Positions 8,304 to 17,315 are shown, counted from the stretch's first letter. The stretch is 52,434 bases of DNA from Prolixibacteraceae bacterium (GCA_023229575.1 JALNYZ010000029.1:1-52434); one strand, 5' to 3'. Numbers and translations: made by a program. Notes: generated from the letters alone by a model not told the origin.

Positions 8304-8556
8304 TTACCTGGTTATATCATATTTTACTTCAATGGCCATTGATATGTCAATATCCGAAAGTACAAAATCAACTTCATTTCCTCCGCTGGTGCGCCGCCAG
8401 TCAGTATTGAATCGAATCCGCACCGATTTTATCAGCGATCATTCTAAAAACAGTATTTTCCCATAGTTCGCCTTTATCTGTCCGTGAAGCCAAAGGTTGA
8501 AAATTATTCAACAGGCAGTTTCTCAATCCCGTGCCAAGCATAAATAAGAAGATTTG
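8304..8556 (-). pseudogene. C-terminal relic of a DUF4143-type AAA ATPase
   Basis: The minus strand encodes TGLRNCLLNNFQPLASRTDK, then GELWENTVFRMIADKIG, and after a frame change the nuclease-like segment NEVDFVLSDIDISMAIEVKY. These belong to the C-terminal half of AAA_14/DUF4143 ATPases. Near 8397-8403 a four-base tandem duplication (CTGA) interrupts what should read QYWRR, giving an immediate TGA stop. The N-terminal AAA domain is missing and the C-terminus ends early at 8304. It is a decayed fragment and lies next to an intact member of the same broad family (8781-10106). Confidence 0.7.
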
Positions 8557-8780
8557 ATTATTAATACAAGATAGGGGATAAAATATCGGATAATTTGCCT
8601 GTCGTAGGGGGTAAATTATCCGATAATTTGTTCCCTATGATGGGTAAATTATCTAAATTGTAGAATTATCCTTGAATAATTAAAGGAAGAATAAGAATAT
8701 ATCCTTGATTAATTAAATGCAATAACCAACACGCGAATACAAGATCAATCTATTATTGGTTTGCTGTTTGGTAATAATTT
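8557..8780. other. AT-rich gap with reiterated GATAATTTG words
   Basis: Between about 8575 and 8660 the words GGATAATTTG and GTAAATTATC are repeated. The plus-strand frame there reads GDKISDNLPVVGGKLSDNLF and then MMGKLSKL before a stop, a reiterated KxSDNL pattern like low-complexity linkers in some bacterial Schlafen-like or Fic-like proteins. No complete gene is present. The rest of the gap shows nothing that I recognise. Confidence 0.35.
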
Positions 8781-10106
8781 TTAGCTCTTAAGAATTCGTT
8801 CAATAAATTTTAGGGTAGAGTCGGTCATAAAAAGAGGAATATTAAGTAATCCTTCATCCAGTTTGAGATTCTTCAGCGAATAACGGATACGGATTTCAGG
8901 CTGAAATTCTTTGTAATACAAGGTCAGGCTTTTCCCCGTTACAGAGGAGTCCGATTTGACTTCAATTGGAATGATGGCATTCTCGTGTTGGATCAGGAAA
9001 TCAACTTCGGCTTTATTTCCTGAAGTCCAGTAGCGGGGAGGTGTTTCAAATTGCCTTAATAAACTTTGTAAAACATAATTTTCGCTTAACGCCCCTTTAA
9101 ATTCTGTGAACAATCTGTTCCCTTCTTTGATCGCAACCGGATCGAGGAAAGAAAGGCGACGAAGCAATCCAACATCCAGCATATATGTTTTAAATGCTGT
9201 GAGATCATCATAAGCAGATAGGGGCAGGGAAGGTTTTGTATTTCGAAAGACTTTGTGCAATAACCCGGCCTGAGTGAGCCACAATAGGGCATCTTCATAT
9301 TCGCGTGCACGCGCTCCTGTCTTTACTGATTGATATAGAAATTTTTTATTCTCGCGTGCAAGTTGTGAAGGGATCGATGACCAAATAAAACCTATTTTGG
9401 GAATATCTTTGTTTTCTACATGTTTGGAAAAATCAAGTGTGTAAGAATTCAGAATATTTTTCAGGATTTGCTGTGTCAATTCAACATCTTGTTTCTCAAG
9501 CAGAGCGACTACGGCCTCAGGCATTCCTCCCGAAATGAAAAACATTTTAAATTTTTCAATCAGACGATTAAAAAAAATATCCGGAATTGGAGATATATCA
9601 ACAATCTGTTCTAAATATGAGGCCAAGGAAGGATCGTCGGCTGATAAAAATTCGGAAAAAGAAAGTGGGTGAACAGTTAAAAAATCAACTTTCCCAACAG
9701 GAAAAGACGCTCCCCTTGAAAGTGTTACACCCAGCAATGAACCGGCGCAAGCAACAGCATATTCGGAGGCATTCTCACAAAAATACTTCAATGAGTTCAA
9801 TGCATCATTGCACTCCTGAATCTCATCAAAAATGATCAGTGTTTTGCCGGGAAGAATGGCTTTCCCGTTTACCAGTCCCAGATTTTGGAGAATCCGTCCA
9901 ACATCTTTCGATGCTGCAAAAAACTGTTTAAGATCTGGCTGTTCATCAAAGTTGAAATAAGCGACATTTTCAAATTCTTCTTCCCCAAACGTTTTCAACA
10001 ACCAGGTTTTGCCTACTTGCCGAGCCCCCTGCAGAATCAATGGTTTACGAGTTTGGGCATGTTTCCATTCAATCAATTTTCGATGAATATCTCGTTCAAT
10101 CTTCAT
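8781..10106 (-). CDS. AAA ATPase with C-terminal DUF4143 domain
   Basis: This 441-residue protein has an N-terminal AAA_14 domain with Walker A (G27-A-R-Q-V-G-K-T34) and Walker B (LIIFDE, acidic pair D94-E95). Its DUF4143 C-terminus contains the nuclease-like stretch AEVDFLIQHENAIIPIEVKS (E...D...E-x-K). Such proteins are common accessory genes in Bacteroidetes with no settled function, and defence or toxin-related roles have been suggested for relatives. It is monocistronic, appears intact, and lies in an AT-rich accessory zone beside a relic of a similar ATPase. The specific function is unknown. Confidence 0.85.
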   Translation of the reverse strand: MKIERDIHRKLIEWKHAQTRKPLILQGARQVGKTWLLKTFGEEEFENVAYFNFDEQPDLKQFFAASKDVGRILQNLGLVNGKAILPGKTLIIFDEIQECNDALNSLKYFCENASEYAVACAGSLLGVTLSRGASFPVGKVDFLTVHPLSFSEFLSADDPSLASYLEQIVDISPIPDIFFNRLIEKFKMFFISGGMPEAVVALLEKQDVELTQQILKNILNSYTLDFSKHVENKDIPKIGFIWSSIPSQLARENKKFLYQSVKTGARAREYEDALLWLTQAGLLHKVFRNTKPSLPLSAYDDLTAFKTYMLDVGLLRRLSFLDPVAIKEGNRLFTEFKGALSENYVLQSLLRQFETPPRYWTSGNKAEVDFLIQHENAIIPIEVKSDSSVTGKSLTLYYKEFQPEIRIRYSLKNLKLDEGLLNIPLFMTDSTLKFIERILKS

Positions 10107-10313
10107 TTTTCACAGATTTAGTGTCTATTGTGTGATGAAATTCACTTAATGGACACATTTTATGCGAAAATAATTATTTTAACTGAATTATATGCTATAG
10201 GTTTTTGCATTTTTTACTCATGAGGTTAGCTCTTTATTATAAACTTGCTGTGAAAAGCAGAATAAATGTAAAGATGTAAAAACTGAGATTAAAGAATTTT
10301 CCAATAATGAAAA

Positions 10314-11199
10314 TTATTGCCTAAACCATGTTTTAAAATCATTTTCAGGGATACTGAATACCGTACCATGCCTGATTCCCTTTGGAAAGCTGATTTTATC
10401 GGAAATATCTTTCCACACTTTTAGATCCATGGAAGAAACAGCTCCGTATTTCCCTTGGGTATATTTGTCAAAATAGACAATCCATTCATTGTCAATCTTG
10501 ATGGCTGTTGGTCCTTCCGCCCAATATTTCCCTGTAATTGCTCCAGATGGGGCACTATAGCCTTCGGTCAAATGTTTGCTGAATGCGACATGCAAATTCT
10601 TTTGCGCAACCGGGTTCAGGGTTTCGTCTTTTAAAAACATCATATACCCGTTGTCTGATGGTTGGATGGTTGCATCAATTACATTGAACCCTTTATCGTT
10701 CCAGCTTACTGTCCATACCATGTGGAACAAGTTGTTGGCGCCTTTGATAATGCAAGGGTCGCGCATCAATATATTCCAGTTATCAACCAACATCCAGTTT
10801 TTCCCTTTCCAATGAAATACATTTGGCCCTTCACCTCCCTGGTCGCCGACTACTTTTTTGCGGCTGTCGGTCCACTTGTACAGATCGGGGCTGTCGGTGT
10901 AGTATATTGATTTTCTGTCAATTTCGTTGTTGTAATACATGCGCCATGTTCCATCGGGCAAGCGAAAAACACAGGCATCAATGCATCGTTCGGACGAGAG
11001 GTTTAATTTGGATTCGAACATCCAGTTGATGAGGTTTTTGCTGGTTCCATATGACCGTCGGATCGGCAGCTCCATCATATACAGGATCCCTGAACAGGGG
11101 CTTTGCTGCAAGCTTGCCTTGTTGTTGCTGTGCCAAAAGTATTGTTGGAAGCCCTGATAAAAGCAGTAATAGAAAGACAAGAAGGAATTTCGAATTCAT
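10314..11199 (-). pseudogene. Secreted GH43-like glycosidase relic with several internal deletions
   Basis: The reading starts at 11199 with a clear signal peptide (MNSKFLLVFLLLLLSG, cleavage near LLAQ) and a beta-propeller glycosidase N-terminus (RDPVYDGAADPTVIWN). At about 11043 it leaves frame; the true continuation is in another frame at SKNLINW and then runs open to 10314. Further on, VDNWN is followed directly by ILMRDPCIIKG, and WTVSWNDKG directly by FNVIDATIQP. In family members these segments are separated by many residues, so at least two further in-frame deletions, or a fusion of two neighbouring glycosidase genes, are likely. About half of the expected propeller is left. Activity is unlikely. 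Confidence 0.7.
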
Positions 11200-11598
11200 G
11201 CGTATATACATAGTCTGGTTTTGGGAGGTTAAATATAACGAAAAAACAAAACCGGCTTAAATTCGGAATTTTATGATCCTATCATCCGAAACGATGAATC
11301 CTTTCAACGAATTTCGGGATACATACAAAATAATCCGTTAAACTGGCTGAATGATAAATTTTATCGGGATTAGGATTTTTCAATATTCAATAGTAAAACT
11401 GCAGAGACGCGATTAATCGCGTCTCTACCACCCAATTTGCATCGTGAGGTTTGAATCAATATAAATTTGTTTTTTCTATTGTCTTTTTGAAAAATAAATC
11501 TTTCCTTTGCATCGCGAAAATTCAAACTGATTGATCATGAATTAGTGGCAAGTTTTCGCTCATTTTTTGCTCATTTATATAAATGGGGCGTTTCAGAT
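11200..11598. other. Intergenic region upstream of tRNA-Glu
   Basis: No gene is seen. The stretch contains a perfect 24-bp palindrome (11403-11426), listed separately. The segment ending TTTCCTTTGC near 11512 may carry the tRNA promoter, but it does not fit the TAnnTTTG consensus well. Confidence 0.5.
11403..11426. repeat. Perfect 24-bp palindrome with GCGAT core
   Basis: AGAGACGCGATTAATCGCGTCTCT is fully self-complementary without a loop and is followed by ACC. Palindromes of this type (GTAGAGACGCGAT and its complement) are dispersed repeats that I recall from other bacterial phyla, including cyanobacteria. Here it lies between the glycosidase relic and tRNA-Glu. Confidence 0.75.
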
Positions 11599-11670
11599 GG
11601 TCTGTTCATCTAAGGGTTAGGATTCAAGATTTTCATTCTTGCCATAGGGGTTCGAATCCCCTACAGACTA
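11599..11670 (+). tRNA. tRNA-Glu (anticodon TTC), copy 1
   Basis: The cloverleaf is complete: acceptor GGTCTGT with ACAGACT (first pair G-U), a D-arm containing GGTTAGGA, the anticodon stem CAAGA/TCTTG with loop TTTTCAT (anticodon TTC, reads GAA and GAG), and the T-arm GGGGTTCGAATCCCC. The discriminator base is A at 11670, and CCA follows at 11671-11673, so the 3' end may be encoded. An identical copy starts 164 bases downstream. Confidence 0.97.
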
Positions 11671-11762
11671 CCAATACAATTCGAGGCTTATTTTTAAGCC
11701 AAAATTGTGTCGTAAGAAAAAAAACATTACTTTTACGACCCCAAACAGGGGGCGTTTCAGAT

Positions 11763-11834
11763 GGTCTGTTCATCTAAGGGTTAGGATTCAAGATTTTCAT
11801 TCTTGCCATAGGGGTTCGAATCCCCTACAGACTA
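11763..11834 (+). tRNA. tRNA-Glu (anticodon TTC), copy 2
   Basis: The 72-nt gene is identical to copy 1. The duplication extends upstream through GGGGCGTTTCAGAT but ends at the discriminator base: here the sequence continues CAG instead of CCA, so the 3' CCA must be added enzymatically. The rpsT gene starts 31 bases downstream. Confidence 0.97.
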
Positions 11835-11865
11835 CAGTTATAATTGATTTTGAAATTTTTTTACA

Positions 11866-12117
11866 ATGGCAAACCATAAATCGTCCATCAAAAGGGCAAA
11901 ACAGAGTGAGGTTCACCGTCTTCACAACAAATATTATTCAAAAACTACCCGTAACGCGGTTCGCGAACTTCGTTCAACTACCGAGAAAGAAAAGGCTGCA
12001 GAGCTTCTTCCAAAAGTAGTTGGTATGCTGGATAAATTGGCCAAGACCAACGTGATCCACAAGAATAAAGCTTCGAACTTGAAATCAAGTTTGACCCTGC
12101 ACGTCAACGCGCTTTAA
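11866..12117 (+). CDS. rpsT: 30S ribosomal protein S20
   Basis: This 83-residue basic protein begins MANHKSSIKRAKQSE, the hallmark S20 start, and continues with the expected helical arrangement rich in Lys, Arg and Ala, including NKASNLKSSL near the end. S20 is a primary binding protein of 16S rRNA. The gene follows the tRNA-Glu pair closely and is followed by an intrinsic terminator, so tRNA and rpsT may share a transcript. Confidence 0.97.
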   Translation: MANHKSSIKRAKQSEVHRLHNKYYSKTTRNAVRELRSTTEKEKAAELLPKVVGMLDKLAKTNVIHKNKASNLKSSLTLHVNAL

Positions 12118-12140
12118 TTCGTTCAAACAATATATTTTGG

Positions 12141-12169
12141 AAAGGGTGCCCAAATTGGGTGCCCTTTTT
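12141..12169 (+). terminator. Intrinsic terminator after rpsT
   Basis: AAAGGGTGCCC pairs with GGGTGCCCTTT (11 pairs, two of them G-U in RNA) around the loop AAATT, followed by a T run. It lies 24 bases downstream of the rpsT stop. Confidence 0.8.
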
Positions 12170-12221
12170 GTGCTTAAATTTTCGCTTTTCTCGCTTTTTT
12201 TCTGTAACTTGAGGAAGCAGG

Positions 12222-12953
12222 ATGATCCGGCAAACCACCCGGTCGTCTTCCGGGAATATGGGAAATTATGGCAAAGTTGGCATCAAGTCCTGGGCCGTGG
12301 AAGACCGTCCCAGAGAGAAAATGATCAGCAGGGGGCTATCCGCACTCACCGACGCGGAACTGATCGCAATACTAATCTCCAGCGGCAACAGCCGGGAGTC
12401 GGCAGTTGAGTTGTCGCGCCGCATTATGGATTCCATTCACCACAACCTGAATGAGCTTGGAAAACTGAATTGCGATGAACTGAAGAAGTTCAGGGGCATT
12501 GGTCAGGCAAAGGCCATTACCCTGATTGCAGCGATGGAACTCGGCAGAAGGAGAAATCAGTCGGAAGCGTTGGACAATGGGCAGATCAAGGGAAGCCGGG
12601 ATGCGGCCGACTATCTGCGTCCAGAAATAGGAGATCTTGCTTATGAAGAGTTTTGGGTGCTATTTCTCAACCGGCAGAACAAGGTGATCGACAAACGGAA
12701 GCTCAGTCAGGGAGGTATGACCGGTACCGTTATCGATGTACGCATGGTACTAAAGCTGGCCCTCGAAAAGCATGCCACCTCCATGATCATCTGTCATAAC
12801 CATCCCTCCGGCAACCTGGATCCGAGTGATGCAGATAAAAAAATCACCAAACAGATGAAAGAGGCAGCAGCCCTGATGGAGATTCCGGTGATCGATCACC
12901 TGATTGTTACCCAGGCCGGTTATTTTAGCTTTGCCGACGAAGGATTGTTGTAG
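12222..12953 (+). CDS. radC: RadC-family JAB1/MPN-domain protein
   Basis: This 243-residue protein has an N-terminal helix-hairpin-helix region (KSWAVEDRPREKM, LTDAELIAILISSG, KFRGIGQAKA) and a C-terminal JAMM metal-binding domain. The motif is HNHPSGNLDPSDAD with an upstream Glu in the domain (YEEFW). It is conserved across bacteria; the old repair role is disputed and the biochemical function is unclear. ATG at 12258 (MGNYGKVGIKSW) is an equally plausible start because family similarity begins there. upp follows in the same direction after 40 bases. Confidence 0.92.
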   Translation: MIRQTTRSSSGNMGNYGKVGIKSWAVEDRPREKMISRGLSALTDAELIAILISSGNSRESAVELSRRIMDSIHHNLNELGKLNCDELKKFRGIGQAKAITLIAAMELGRRRNQSEALDNGQIKGSRDAADYLRPEIGDLAYEEFWVLFLNRQNKVIDKRKLSQGGMTGTVIDVRMVLKLALEKHATSMIICHNHPSGNLDPSDADKKITKQMKEAAALMEIPVIDHLIVTQAGYFSFADEGLL

Positions 12954-12993
12954 TCATCTCAGGGATTTTTTTTATTTTTACCAAAAATCCCCA

Positions 12994-13677
12994 ATGATAC
13001 ACATACTCGGTGACAGCAACTCCATCTTCAACCAATACCTGGCTGAAATTCGCGATGAAGTAATACAAAAGGATCCTATGCGTTTCAGGAAGAACCTGGA
13101 AAGGGTAGGAGAGATTTTTGCCTACGAAATCAGCAAGGAACTCCCGTACAAACAGAAGGAGATTACCACATCTTTGGGCGTTGCCAGGATGAGGGTGCTG
13201 GAACAACAGCCTGTTTTGGCTACTATTCTGAGGGCCGGATTGCCACTGCACCAGGGGTTGCTCAACTGTTTTGATCATGCCGAAAACTGTTTCATTTCGG
13301 CCTATCGCAAGTACGATCCCAATGGGGATTTTCACATTGATTTTCAATATATTGCATCGCCATTACTGGATAACAAAATCGTCATTTTGTCAGATCCCAT
13401 GCTGGCCACCGGCTCCTCCATGGAGGTCGGTTATCATGCCTTGCTGGAAAAAGGTGAGCCTCAGCACATCCATATGGTTTCTTTGATAGCCAGCAGACAG
13501 GGTATCGATTACATCCTGGAAAAATTGCCAACCGACAAGGTTACACTCTGGGTGGGGGCCATCGATCCTGAGATGACGCCTAAATCGTACATCGTTCCCG
13601 GGCTGGGCGATGCAGGCGACCTGGCTTACGGTGAAAAAATTGATTCCAAGGAGGTCGTCCCTCACTCCCATTTCTGA
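12994..13677 (+). CDS. upp: Uracil phosphoribosyltransferase
   Basis: A 227-residue type I phosphoribosyltransferase. The PRPP-binding loop reads DPMLATGSS, close to the UPRT signature DPMLATGGS. The uracil-binding C-terminal motif PGLGDAGDLAYG is present, as is the upstream ILRAGLPLHQG. It converts uracil and PRPP to UMP in pyrimidine salvage in the cytoplasm. The start at 12994 (MIHILGDSNS) is chosen because the longer frame from 12904 overlaps radC and adds no family sequence. Serine in place of the second glycine of the PRPP loop is a small variation. Confidence 0.9.
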   Translation: MIHILGDSNSIFNQYLAEIRDEVIQKDPMRFRKNLERVGEIFAYEISKELPYKQKEITTSLGVARMRVLEQQPVLATILRAGLPLHQGLLNCFDHAENCFISAYRKYDPNGDFHIDFQYIASPLLDNKIVILSDPMLATGSSMEVGYHALLEKGEPQHIHMVSLIASRQGIDYILEKLPTDKVTLWVGAIDPEMTPKSYIVPGLGDAGDLAYGEKIDSKEVVPHSHF

Positions 13678-13687
13678 AGGGCTGTTT

Positions 13688-14176
13688 TTAGTTAGCTGCC
13701 AGCCTCCAAACTTTGGCTTGATCGGTACAATCTTGAAGCATTTCGACCACTGTTTTACCTGATAGGGGATCGATGTAATCGGGTGCAATCTCCGACAGAG
13801 GCACGAGGACAAATCGGCGATCGGCAATTCGCGGGTGAGGAATTGTCAGGCCGGGGCTTTCCAAAATCACTGAATCATAATAGAGCAGGTCAATATCGAT
13901 TGTTCGTGCTTCATATCCTCCGCCAGTTCTGATGCGTCCCAATTGATCTTCGATTTGCCGGCAGGTAGCAAGGATCTCCCTTGGGGACATATTTGTTTCG
14001 ATTGCAATAACCTGATTTATAAACAATTCAGACGAAAAACCCCAGGATTCACTTTCATATAGCGAAGAAGCTAACCTATTTTGACCGATCTTGCTGTTTA
14101 CCATATCAATTGCAGAGGCAATTATTTCTCCCCTATTTCCCTGATTTCCTCCTAAAATGAGATAAACTAACGACAT
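13688..14176 (-). CDS. folK: 2-amino-4-hydroxy-6-hydroxymethyldihydropteridine pyrophosphokinase
   Basis: This 162-residue HPPK starts VYLILGGNQGNR, the typical N-terminal loop. Downstream come LFINQVIAIET, the ATP and Mg-binding motif RTIDIDLLYY, and the conserved PHPRIADRRFVLVPLSEIAP. It transfers pyrophosphate from ATP to the pterin in folate synthesis. It converges with upp, leaving only 10 bases between the two stop codons. It stands alone without other fol genes in the window. Confidence 0.95.
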   Translation of the reverse strand: MSLVYLILGGNQGNRGEIIASAIDMVNSKIGQNRLASSLYESESWGFSSELFINQVIAIETNMSPREILATCRQIEDQLGRIRTGGGYEARTIDIDLLYYDSVILESPGLTIPHPRIADRRFVLVPLSEIAPDYIDPLSGKTVVEMLQDCTDQAKVWRLAAN

Positions 14177-14430
14177 AGTGCGTATCTTTGTAACAATTGC
14201 GGTTCAATTGAGACTATTTGTATATACGAAAAATTAACCGTGGGTATCAAGTTAGTGGTAAGTTTCCAGTTTGACCTGTACCTGGCTTTTGGCGCTCCCG
14301 TCTCTGGGAAGTTTGCCCTTTAAAGTTAGAATTATTCGGGTTAAGAAATAAACAAAGACTAAATCATCTTGTTAGATCATTGATCCCCGTGGATTTTCGC
14401 TATGCAAATAAAAAAATAAATTATATAGCT

Positions 14431-16212
14431 ATGAAATTTTTTTGGAAGGCTTTTTTTGCTTCACTGGCAGCCATTATTGTGGCAATGCTTCTTTTCATGT
14501 TTCTGATTGCAGGGTTAGTCTCCACGCTGGCCACAATTGGTGAACAATCCATTAACGTTAAAGAAAATTCCTTGTTAATATTAAAGTTGGACAACCGGAT
14601 TGTAGAACGAAAATCCAATAACCCCTTCGAAGAGCTGGAGATCCCGGGCATGGAGAAATCTGCCACTACCGGATTAAATCAAATCTTTCATGCCATTTCC
14701 CAGGCCAAAAGCGACAGTAAGATTAAGGGCATTTACCTTGAATTATCTGAAATCGGGGCTGGTTATGCCACCACTGAGGAGATTCGAAATGCTTTGCTCG
14801 ACTTTAAAACCAGTGGAAAATTTATCTATGCCTATTCGGATGCCATTTCGCAAAAGGCTTATTACCTCGCTTCAGTTGCTGATAGTCTGATGTTAAATCC
14901 GGTAGGGATGTTCGATTTCAGGGGACTTAACGCCGAGCACACCTTTTTCAAAAAAGCCTTGGATAAATTTGGAATAGAGATGCAGGTCATCCGCGGGAAA
15001 GACAACAAATTCAAATCAGCGGTCGAACCATTCATGTACGATAAGATGAGTCCTGCCAACAAGGAGCAGACGACACTTTACCTGGCAGCGATCTGGAATC
15101 ATTTGCTGAAAGGAATTTCAGAATCCAGAAAAATATCCATCGACAGTTTGAATCAATATGCCAATTCGGTCATGACTTTTAGGACTGCAGAGACTGCTCA
15201 GAAGAGTCGTTTTTTCGACCGGCTTAAATACCGCGATCAGGTGCTGGCTGATTTGAGAAAGCTTGCTGGTTTGAAAGAAAACGCCGAAATCCCTATTCTT
15301 ACCATATCCGAATACGATAAAATCCCTGGTGATGTTAAGGCCAAAGCCCTCATCAAAAATAAGATAGCAGTGGTATATGCTGAAGGTGAAATAGATACAG
15401 GCTCAGGAAACAGCTCACACGATATCAATTCGAAAGATGTTTCCCAGGGAATTCGCGAAGCCCGCATTGATACTACCGTGAAAGCCATTGTGTTGCGTGT
15501 TAACTCCCCAGGAGGCTCTGCCTTTGGATCGGAGGTAATATGGAGGGAAGTAAAGCTGGCTTCAGAAGCTAAGCCGGTCATTGTTTCCATGGGTGATTAC
15601 GCAGCATCCGGCGGTTATTACATCTCCGTGCCTGCAGCAGTGATTTTGGCGAACCATACGACCATTACCGGTTCTATTGGGGTCTTCGGAACGATCCCTA
15701 ATTTTGGGGATTTATTAAACAACAAAATTGGCATTACCTTTGATAAGGTGATGACAAACGAACATTCGGATATGCCCTCGGTTATTAGGAAAATGACTCC
15801 TTTCGAAGCAAGTCTGATGCAAGGTTATGTGGAGAGTACCTACAGTACTTTTGTTTCGCATGTAGCCTCCGGGCGCAAATTGTCGGCTTCAAATGTTGAC
15901 TCTATCGGACAGGGGAGGGTCTGGAGTGGTGTCAATGCAAAATCCAACCACCTGATAGATGATTTTGGCGGAATGAAAGAGGCATTGAAACTTGCTGCCG
16001 ATAAAGCCGGTATCAGTGAATACCGTATCAGGGAATTGCCAAAACAAAAAGATCCGTTTGCAGAATTGCTTAAAAACTTTTCTGTACGCATGCAAACCAA
16101 AATGATGGAATCATTTATGGGATCCTCATTCGATTACTGGAAGAACCTGTCAAGGGAAGCAAATGCAAAGGGAATCTATGCCCGGATGCCATTTAATCTT
16201 GAAATTAATTAA
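14431..16212 (+). CDS. sppA: Signal peptide peptidase SppA, long (67K) type
   Basis: A 593-residue membrane serine protease anchored by an N-terminal hydrophobic segment (about residues 5-33). It has two ClpP-like halves. The general-base lysine is in FKSAVEPF (Lys195) and the nucleophile in GDYAASGGYY (Ser393), the Ser/Lys dyad order seen in the long form. It degrades cleaved signal peptides in the membrane. The start at 14431 is preferred to an in-frame ATG at 14380, because the hydrophobic anchor begins there. LpxK starts five bases after its stop, suggesting one transcript. Confidence 0.94.
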   Translation: MKFFWKAFFASLAAIIVAMLLFMFLIAGLVSTLATIGEQSINVKENSLLILKLDNRIVERKSNNPFEELEIPGMEKSATTGLNQIFHAISQAKSDSKIKGIYLELSEIGAGYATTEEIRNALLDFKTSGKFIYAYSDAISQKAYYLASVADSLMLNPVGMFDFRGLNAEHTFFKKALDKFGIEMQVIRGKDNKFKSAVEPFMYDKMSPANKEQTTLYLAAIWNHLLKGISESRKISIDSLNQYANSVMTFRTAETAQKSRFFDRLKYRDQVLADLRKLAGLKENAEIPILTISEYDKIPGDVKAKALIKNKIAVVYAEGEIDTGSGNSSHDINSKDVSQGIREARIDTTVKAIVLRVNSPGGSAFGSEVIWREVKLASEAKPVIVSMGDYAASGGYYISVPAAVILANHTTITGSIGVFGTIPNFGDLLNNKIGITFDKVMTNEHSDMPSVIRKMTPFEASLMQGYVESTYSTFVSHVASGRKLSASNVDSIGQGRVWSGVNAKSNHLIDDFGGMKEALKLAADKAGISEYRIRELPKQKDPFAELLKNFSVRMQTKMMESFMGSSFDYWKNLSREANAKGIYARMPFNLEIN

Positions 16213-16217
16213 CTATT

Positions 16218-17315
16218 TTGAAGAAATTTTTCCTCTATATCTTCTCGTTGGTGTACGGAATGGCTGTAAACCTCCGTAACACCCTTTTTAATCTGAATAT
16301 CCTTCGAACCCGAGAGTTTGAAGTACCTGTAATTTCGGTCGGCAATATAACGGTCGGAGGTACGGGCAAGACCCCTCATACGGAACATTTGATCGGGTTG
16401 CTGAGCAAGAAGTTCGACATAGCCGTACTAAGTCGGGGATACAAGAGGAAGAGCAAAGGTTTTATGCTTGTGGAAGCAGGCTCCACCATCAGGCAATCTG
16501 GAGATGAGCCGCTCCAGATAAAAAGGAAGTTTCCAGGAGTTATGGTCGCCGTGGATGAAAACAGGGTTCGCGGAATCGAGAAAATTTTGGCAATCAGCGA
16601 GAAGCGCCCGGATGTGATAATCCTTGATGACGCATTTCAGCATCGGTATGTGACACCTTCGATCAATATTCTGTTGATTGATTTTTCCCGCATGATTACC
16701 GAAGATACTTTGCTTCCGTATGGGCGGCTCAGAGAGCCTGCCTCCAACCGTGATCGTGCCAACATCATTATTGTGACGAAATGTCCCAGGGAGATTAAAC
16801 CTATTGATGAGCGGATCATAACAAAGGACCTTCATATTTGGCCTTACCAGGATCTTTTCTTTTCACGTATAAAATATGGTGAAATGTTGCCACTCTTTCC
16901 TGACAAGGTTAAGGAGAAAAAGGTGTGCCTGGATGCTAATACCGGAATCCTGCTCCTGACAGGCATAGCCAATTCACATCCGTTGAGGGACAGGCTACTG
17001 CAAACTACCAAATCGGTCGTTTCGGCTGAATATCCGGATCATTATCCTTTCACACTAAAGGATATGGAAAAGGTGGCAGGGCAACTTGAGGCCATGACGG
17101 CTGAAAAGAAAATTATTGTAACAACTGAGAAAGACACTTTGCGCATTCTTGAGATTGAAAATATTCCGGAAACAATAGCAGAAAACCTATACTACATACC
17201 TATCGAAATAAGGTTTATCAACCAGACAGATAATGATTTCGATAAAAAAATAATGAAATATGTTGGCGAAAATAAAAGCAACTTCGAACTTCATTCTAGA
17301 AAGAACAAAATTTAA
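16218..17315 (+). CDS. lpxK: Tetraacyldisaccharide 4'-kinase (lipid A synthesis)
   Basis: The 365-residue protein has the membrane-associated N-terminal helix (KKFFLYIFSLVYGMAVNLRN) and an unusual P-loop, GGTGKT, at residues 47-52, diagnostic for LpxK. Further motifs are ILDDAFQHR and LLPYGRLREP. It phosphorylates the 4' position of the lipid A precursor at the inner membrane. The start codon is TTG, five bases after sppA; a later ATG at 16260 would remove family-typical N-terminal sequence. The 3' end overlaps the start of punA by 56 bases. Confidence 0.93.
   Translation: MKKFFLYIFSLVYGMAVNLRNTLFNLNILRTREFEVPVISVGNITVGGTGKTPHTEHLIGLLSKKFDIAVLSRGYKRKSKGFMLVEAGSTIRQSGDEPLQIKRKFPGVMVAVDENRVRGIEKILAISEKRPDVIILDDAFQHRYVTPSINILLIDFSRMITEDTLLPYGRLREPASNRDRANIIIVTKCPREIKPIDERIITKDLHIWPYQDLFFSRIKYGEMLPLFPDKVKEKKVCLDANTGILLLTGIANSHPLRDRLLQTTKSVVSAEYPDHYPFTLKDMEKVAGQLEAMTAEKKIIVTTEKDTLRILEIENIPETIAENLYYIPIEIRFINQTDNDFDKKIMKYVGENKSNFELHSRKNKI

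Noticed and set aside
12904..12993. Extension of upp upstream into radC
   Set aside because: The added 30 residues are out-of-frame radC sequence. The family start MIHILGDSNS at 12994 is clear.
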